This document shows positions 5,763-9,353 of a DNA stretch of 9,353 nt, one piece after another. The position numbers and the translations under genes are program-made. Below the pieces are notes generated by a model, which searched no databases, was not told the origin of the DNA, and worked only from the letters and a program-made list of their open reading frames with translations. The stretch comes from Deltaproteobacteria bacterium (GTDB taxonomy: Bacteria > SAR324 > NAC60-12): NCBI GenBank assembly GCA_002730365.1, contig PBZZ01000111.1:1-9353 (forward strand), given 5' to 3'. Position 1 is the first letter of the stretch; each line of letters opens with the position of its first letter.

Positions 5763-6668
5763 CTAGTACACTTCTGGTACATGGAATTGCTCTTCTCTCG
5801 GAGGACGATGATAGTCCTTCGGTAGCGGAGGTCGTTCCGGAACCTTGATCACAGATGGCAGGACATCTTTGTAATCAACTTTGCTGAGAACATGGTGAAT
5901 GCAGTTGAGTCGTGCACGGCGTTTATCATCACCCTCCACTCCAAACCAGGGTGCTTCTGGAATATTTGAGAAGTTGAGCATCGTATCCTTGGCCTTGGAA
6001 TACTCGACCCAGCGAGAAATTGACTCCATATCCATTGGGCTGAGTTTCCAGCGCTTGGCTGGATCTTTGGCACGATCATGAAATCGTCGTTCTTGTTCTT
6101 CATCGCTGACGGAGAACCAGTACTTGAGCAGAATAATTCCGGAGCGTACCAGCATTCTCTCAAATTCCGGACAGCTACGCTGGAATTCTTCGTACTGCTC
6201 ATCAGTACAGAAACCCATCACTCGCTCAACACCAGCTCGGTTGTACCAACTGCGGTCGAAGATCACGATTTCTCCTGCAGCAGGTAGCTCGCTTACATAA
6301 CGCTGGAAATACCACTGTGTCTTTTCCTTTTCCGTCGGTGTTCCCAACGCTACTACCCGACAGCCTCTTGGATTCAGCGGCTCGGTAATGCGCTTGATCG
6401 AACCTCCTTTACCAGCGGCGTCGCGTCCCTCAAAGATCATAACGACTTTGAAACCTTTTTGCTTGATCCAGGTCTGCCACTTCACCAGTTCCAGTTGTAG
6501 ACGTTCCAACTCTGATTCATAGAAAGACTTGTTCAATCTCTCATGCTTGATATGGATGTCTCCATGAGGAACTTCTGCTATCGGAGTCGACTTTTCTGCC
6601 TTTCTGGCCGTCTTCACAACTTCCTGTTGTACGCGTTGCTCCTTTTTCTTTTCAGTTTTTTTGCCCAT
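5763..6668 (-). CDS. ppk2: Polyphosphate kinase 2 (PPK2 family, class-I-like)
   Basis: PPK2 enzymes use inorganic polyphosphate as phosphate donor to make nucleoside triphosphates from diphosphates (class I), and the reaction is reversible. The 301-residue product has the complete P-loop kinase core: Walker A GRDAAGKGG (residues 81-89), Walker B with FDRSWYNRAGVERV (D138, R139), and the downstream lid region with the conserved W-Y and basic residues (EEQERRFHDRAKDPAKRWKLS). Class I assignment rests on overall resemblance and single-domain length; class II or III is not excluded. The first 30 residues are very rich in Lys, Arg, Gln and Glu and lie outside the catalytic core. The start ATG at 6668 has GAGGGAG seven bases upstream, and that site overlaps the stop codon of the acyltransferase gene, so translation is probably coupled. 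It is the last gene of the minus-strand operon. Confidence 0.95.
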   Translation of the reverse strand: MGKKTEKKKEQRVQQEVVKTARKAEKSTPIAEVPHGDIHIKHERLNKSFYESELERLQLELVKWQTWIKQKGFKVVMIFEGRDAAGKGGSIKRITEPLNPRGCRVVALGTPTEKEKTQWYFQRYVSELPAAGEIVIFDRSWYNRAGVERVMGFCTDEQYEEFQRSCPEFERMLVRSGIILLKYWFSVSDEEQERRFHDRAKDPAKRWKLSPMDMESISRWVEYSKAKDTMLNFSNIPEAPWFGVEGDDKRRARLNCIHHVLSKVDYKDVLPSVIKVPERPPLPKDYHRPPREEQFHVPEVY

Positions 6669-6680
6669 TGCTGATCTCCC

Positions 6681-7601
6681 TCAGTAAACAGGTTGTGGGT
6701 CATATGCTGGACGCTTGCGCCAACGACGATGCATCCAGAAGTACTGCTCTGGATGACGACAAATTGCCGCCTCCATTGCGGTAGTGAAGGCCTGCGACAT
6801 ATCCTGCAGGTCTCTTTCTTTGTCACCGCTGTGCGGACATTCCAACCTTTGGAATTCCAACAAACAGCGATCACCTTGATAAGTACAGGTCGTGAAAAGA
6901 ACCGGACTTTGTTTGAGATAGTGGAAGCTTCCGAGCCCCTTACTCATCGAAGCTGCCTTACCAAAAAAATCAACAAATAGATCGGACTTATTGTCATTCT
7001 GGTCAACAATGATGGTGACAGCTCGATTTTTCTCCAGTGCACGGCGAATGCGCAATGGTGCCTGACGGCTACGACCAATTGTCTCCACTCCAAAGCTAGC
7101 TCGCAACGTGTTCTGGTTGTCATCAGAGCGTGGATTGGTTTGAGCACCAACATAAAGGGACATTGGGAATCCCACCTCAGCCAACCGCGGACAAATGATT
7201 TCCCAGTTTCCGAAGTGGCCTGACGCTAGAAGTACACCTCGTTCCTCTGTCAATGCCTCACGTAAGATTTCTGGATTGCGCACCTCACAGAGGCTGTTCG
7301 TTCTTCCAAACCAATCTGACATACGCAATAAGTCTAGTGTAAATCGAGCAAACCAGCGATAATTATTGTAGGCAAGTTGAGTGCGATCCTCCTCACTCCA
7401 ATTCGCAAAGGCAATGCTCAGATTTGTCTCAACCACCTTCCGATAAATCTTCAGTCTTTGGTAGGCTAGTTTCGCAAAACCGCGTTCCCACCATTCCAAT
7501 TGAGGTTTTCGTGTCAGCACAGCCAGTCTTTGGGCAAAAACAAGGGCGCCATACTCTACGCGCTGTCGGATCTCCCGTTTAGAAGGCATCAACTCGCTCA
7601 T
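6681..7601 (-). CDS. LpxL/HtrB-family lipid A acyltransferase
   Basis: These inner-membrane enzymes transfer an acyl chain from acyl-ACP to a lipid A precursor, adding the secondary (acyloxyacyl) chains. The 306-residue product is of normal length and carries the catalytic HX4E motif GHFGNWE (H129, E134), the following substrate-site region with VDQNDNK, DFFGKAASMSKG, and the C-terminal HPEQYFWMHRRWRKRP signature typical of the family. The N-terminal segment (about residues 17-30) is only weakly hydrophobic, less than the clear membrane anchor of E. coli LpxL. Whether it is an LpxL or LpxM equivalent, or acts on a different lipid, cannot be told here, so no symbol is given. It starts 10 nt after the aspartoacylase-family gene and ends 12 nt before ppk2. 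An alternative start is Met5. Confidence 0.93.
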   Translation of the reverse strand: MSELMPSKREIRQRVEYGALVFAQRLAVLTRKPQLEWWERGFAKLAYQRLKIYRKVVETNLSIAFANWSEEDRTQLAYNNYRWFARFTLDLLRMSDWFGRTNSLCEVRNPEILREALTEERGVLLASGHFGNWEIICPRLAEVGFPMSLYVGAQTNPRSDDNQNTLRASFGVETIGRSRQAPLRIRRALEKNRAVTIIVDQNDNKSDLFVDFFGKAASMSKGLGSFHYLKQSPVLFTTCTYQGDRCLLEFQRLECPHSGDKERDLQDMSQAFTTAMEAAICRHPEQYFWMHRRWRKRPAYDPQPVY

Positions 7602-7611
7602 TGAATCCAGC

Positions 7612-8514
7612 CTACTCCAACAAGAACTTGGCTAACTCCTGGCGCTCATGTGGTGCATGAGTTGGATTCTTCAACAATAACAAACCACTATAAGGTGAGG
7701 TCAATTCTTGCTTACCTTGTCGAGTATACAGTGTAGCCAGTGACTCTCCTTGTTGGATGTATTCTCCAGCTCGCCGATGCCAGGTCAGTACACCCCCACT
7801 CGGTGACAGCCAGCGCTTGAGGTGTCCACGAATCGACCAGACTCGAGCTGCTGGAGCCTTGGGCAACATGCCAAAGTATCGCTGCAAGACCTGAATTCCG
7901 CGCTCTACATCTTCACCAGTAATCACACGGCTTGCAGATAATTCCAAGGTGAGTGCAACTTTGCCAAGTTGCTGACAGGTATCGCAGAAGCTGGTAGAAT
8001 TTTGTTCCCAAGCCAAAACATGCGGCAATCCCAAGCACTGAGCTTGCTCGATCTGGCTTACATGAGCATAAACATGCGGCGCTGTCTCAGCACCCGCAGT
8101 GTGAAGATCCAGAATAGTGTCTGCTGGCTCAGTCAGATTCAGCAACAGTTCTACCCATTCTCCTTCCTGGCTACCATCACCTCGTAGTTGCCCAATTCGG
8201 TTCCAGTTCCAACAGTTTTGCTGGTTGGTATGCAGGTTATTATAACCTGTCTGTACTCCCATGATTTGGCTATCCAGTCCCATTGGATTCGACTGTGGTA
8301 CGCAGATGATCTGATAAGGCAACTGAGCCTCTTCAACCAGCTTCATGAACTCGTAAAGAACAGGGATACCCGTCAGTTCGATACCATGCAAGCCCCCTTG
8401 CAGATATACAGTCTCTGTAGAATTGGGGGGATCATAGCGATATACCTCGATTTCATAGCGTGCGCCACTTGCGGTTTGGTGAACCGGTAGGGTCTCCTTC
8501 TCAAAACGAACCAT
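7612..8514 (-). CDS. AstE/aspartoacylase-family zinc-dependent hydrolase (M14-like)
   Basis: The family removes an acyl group from N-acyl amino acids (succinylglutamate desuccinylase, aspartoacylase) or related amides with one zinc ion. In the 300-residue product the zinc ligands are visible as GGLHGIE (H43, E46) and DLHTAG (H138), and the catalytic glutamate as TLELS (E191); the substrate-binding NWNR (residues 103-106) corresponds to the family NxNR motif. After about residue 220 follows a beta-barrel-like domain (RWLSPSGGVLTWHRRAGEYI, then QGESLATLY) typical of the family. Exact substrate unknown; nothing in the neighbourhood indicates arginine catabolism. Start: GTG at 8517 and ATG at 8514 are adjacent codons; GGGAGG lies 3 nt from GTG and 6 nt from ATG, so I chose ATG. 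Either way the start overlaps the stop of the upstream lipoprotein gene (GTGATG), implying coupled translation. Confidence 0.9.
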   Translation of the reverse strand: MVRFEKETLPVHQTASGARYEIEVYRYDPPNSTETVYLQGGLHGIELTGIPVLYEFMKLVEEAQLPYQIICVPQSNPMGLDSQIMGVQTGYNNLHTNQQNCWNWNRIGQLRGDGSQEGEWVELLLNLTEPADTILDLHTAGAETAPHVYAHVSQIEQAQCLGLPHVLAWEQNSTSFCDTCQQLGKVALTLELSASRVITGEDVERGIQVLQRYFGMLPKAPAARVWSIRGHLKRWLSPSGGVLTWHRRAGEYIQQGESLATLYTRQGKQELTSPYSGLLLLKNPTHAPHERQELAKFLLE

Positions 8515-8960
8515 CACTTGCCTCCCAACAGCTTCGTACGTAATCCTTCCACCCGACGGCGGTTTGCTCCCAAATCAGAACTACCCAAGCGTGAAGCCGA
8601 ACGTACATGAATCACCTGTTCCTCTGCAATTGAAAAGAACTCCACATCGTCAACAAATCTCATGAGAAGGCTCGTAAATTCCGCATGCAGATAGTTTTCA
8701 TGATCTGTTACGATTTCGACACGCTCCTCGTTCTGAAGCAGTTCTCGTAATTCCGCAAGCGAAACACCACGAAAAGGTTCGATTCGGTGTACTTCATCTT
8801 CATTAACCATACTGTTGACGCAGTTCGGAGAGGACGGGCACGGGCGTAGATAGCCATCTTTCAAACCTAAATCAACAGGCCGGTTCCCTGTACAACCAAT
8901 GATCGAAAAACCTAGTAGCAAAGAGAAAGAAGCATACATAATTCGTCCTGAGAACCACAT
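8514..8960 (-). CDS. DUF1499-family lipoprotein
   Basis: The function of DUF1499 proteins is not established. The 148-residue product shows the family hallmarks: CPSSPNCVNS (C41 and C47), the YLHAEFTSLLMRFVDDVEF stretch (residues 90-108), and IHVRSASRLGSSDLGANRRRVE near the C terminus. The N terminus is a lipoprotein signal: Arg6, a hydrophobic run, and lipobox IIGC with the lipidated cysteine at residue 23. Residue 24 is Thr rather than Asp, so by the enterobacterial sorting rule it would go to the outer membrane. The ATG at 8960 is preferred to an in-frame ATG at 8939, since only the longer form includes the basic residue of the signal peptide; both have an AGGA upstream. It lies 27 nt after serB and overlaps the next gene by its stop codon. 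Confidence 0.93.
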   Translation of the reverse strand: MWFSGRIMYASFSLLLGFSIIGCTGNRPVDLGLKDGYLRPCPSSPNCVNSMVNEDEVHRIEPFRGVSLAELRELLQNEERVEIVTDHENYLHAEFTSLLMRFVDDVEFFSIAEEQVIHVRSASRLGSSDLGANRRRVEGLRTKLLGGK

Positions 8961-8987
8961 GAAGAATCCTGAAATTGGACAAGCTTT

Positions 8988-9353
8988 TCAGTAATCCGCT
9001 AGCTCCTGTTCAGAGAGGCCAAGGAAGTAGAGTAGTGCATCCAGATTGGGCTGATTGAGCTGGCCACTTGCACGTTCCTGCAATACTGGCTTAGCGTTGA
9101 AGGCGATTCCTAGACCGGCTATCGCCAACATCTGCACATCATTCGCACCGTCACCGATTGCTACAACCTGCTCAGGAACAATGCTTTCACGTGCAGCGAT
9201 TTTCTGTAGCAACTGCGCCTTGCGCTGACCATCAACAATCTCCCCAAGCAGCTCTCCGGTCAACCGACTATCCTGCCACTCCAATGAATTGCCAAAACCA
9301 TAATCGAGGTCGAATTCCTCACAAATATGGTCAACAAACAGTTGGAATCCTCC
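8988..9353 (-). CDS. serB: Phosphoserine phosphatase SerB, C-terminal part (5' end outside window)
   Basis: SerB dephosphorylates O-phospho-L-serine, the last step of serine synthesis. The open frame continues to the right edge, so only the last 121 residues are seen; they begin with GGF, which matches the SGGF element that follows HAD motif II. Then come LTGELLGEIVDGQRKAQ with the motif III lysine, and GDGANDVQM (9138-9155 holds the GDGAND codons) as motif IV with its two metal-binding aspartates, followed by GLGIAFNAKP, a hallmark of SerB against other HAD enzymes. The N-terminal catalytic DxDST motif lies outside the window. Reading the 98-residue frame from a TTG at 9284 as the start would cut through the HAD core and is wrong. 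It is the first visible gene of the minus-strand operon. Confidence 0.92.
   Translation of the reverse strand, partial: GGFQLFVDHICEEFDLDYGFGNSLEWQDSRLTGELLGEIVDGQRKAQLLQKIAARESIVPEQVVAIGDGANDVQMLAIAGLGIAFNAKPVLQERASGQLNQPNLDALLYFLGLSEQELADY

Noticed and set aside
5561..5848. Short open frames on both strands (minus 5561-5782, plus 5636-5848)
   Set aside because: No family resemblance, they overlap the end of ppk2 and run through the inverted repeats, and neither has a convincing ribosome site.
7612..8514. True succinylglutamate desuccinylase of arginine catabolism (astE)
   Set aside because: Zinc-site motifs define only the broad family, and none of the other ast genes is nearby.
8988..9284. 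A complete 98-residue gene starting at TTG 9284
   Set aside because: The frame is open up to the window edge and the added residues match the SerB core, so this is the 3' part of serB cut by the window.
1..9353. CRISPR array, insertion sequence, integrase, tRNA or rRNA
   Set aside because: No regularly spaced direct repeats, terminal inverted repeats around a transposase, cloverleaf candidates or rRNA-like stretches were seen on reading both strands.

Overview
The window reads as Gram-negative bacterial chromosome, probably from a proteobacterium or a related lineage. It encodes an MreB actin, an LpxL/HtrB-type lipid A acyltransferase, a lipobox-bearing lipoprotein and SerB. Base composition looks moderate (roughly half GC by eye), coding density is high, and I see no insertion sequence, phage gene, tRNA, rRNA or CRISPR array. 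I cannot place the organism more precisely from sequence alone.

Left half, + strand (1-4827): a structured leader with two tandem hairpins precedes infA (IF-1, TTG start). A C-rich spacer leads to mreB. Next comes a single-pass membrane coiled-coil protein in the slot where mreC usually lies, although I see no clear MreC signature. Then come an APH-fold small-molecule kinase and, overlapping it by 10 nt, an enolase-family protein. This last protein keeps the metal ligands and the catalytic Lys/Glu but has changed several residues that are nearly invariant in true enolases. The spacing is compatible with one operon, although the gene functions (translation, cell shape, small-molecule metabolism) are mixed.

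Middle (4828-5762): a short convergent gap, then a minus-strand gene for a small protein with half of a DnaJ-type zinc finger and a long coiled coil, then a 359-nt stretch without a gene. That stretch holds strong inverted repeats, including a perfect 12-bp stem and a perfect 10-bp stem side by side.

Right half, - strand (5763-9353): a tightly packed gene run, in transcription order serB (5' end beyond the window), a DUF1499 lipoprotein, an AstE/aspartoacylase-family zinc hydrolase, an LpxL-type acyltransferase, and a class-I-like polyphosphate kinase 2. Gaps are 27 nt, a short overlap, about 10 nt and 12 nt, so these genes are probably co-transcribed and translationally coupled.

The best candidates for something undescribed are the kinase plus divergent enolase pair, the MreC-like membrane protein behind mreB, the two-hairpin infA leader, and the tandem-hairpin element behind ppk2. 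None is proven here; each is given with a deciding test.
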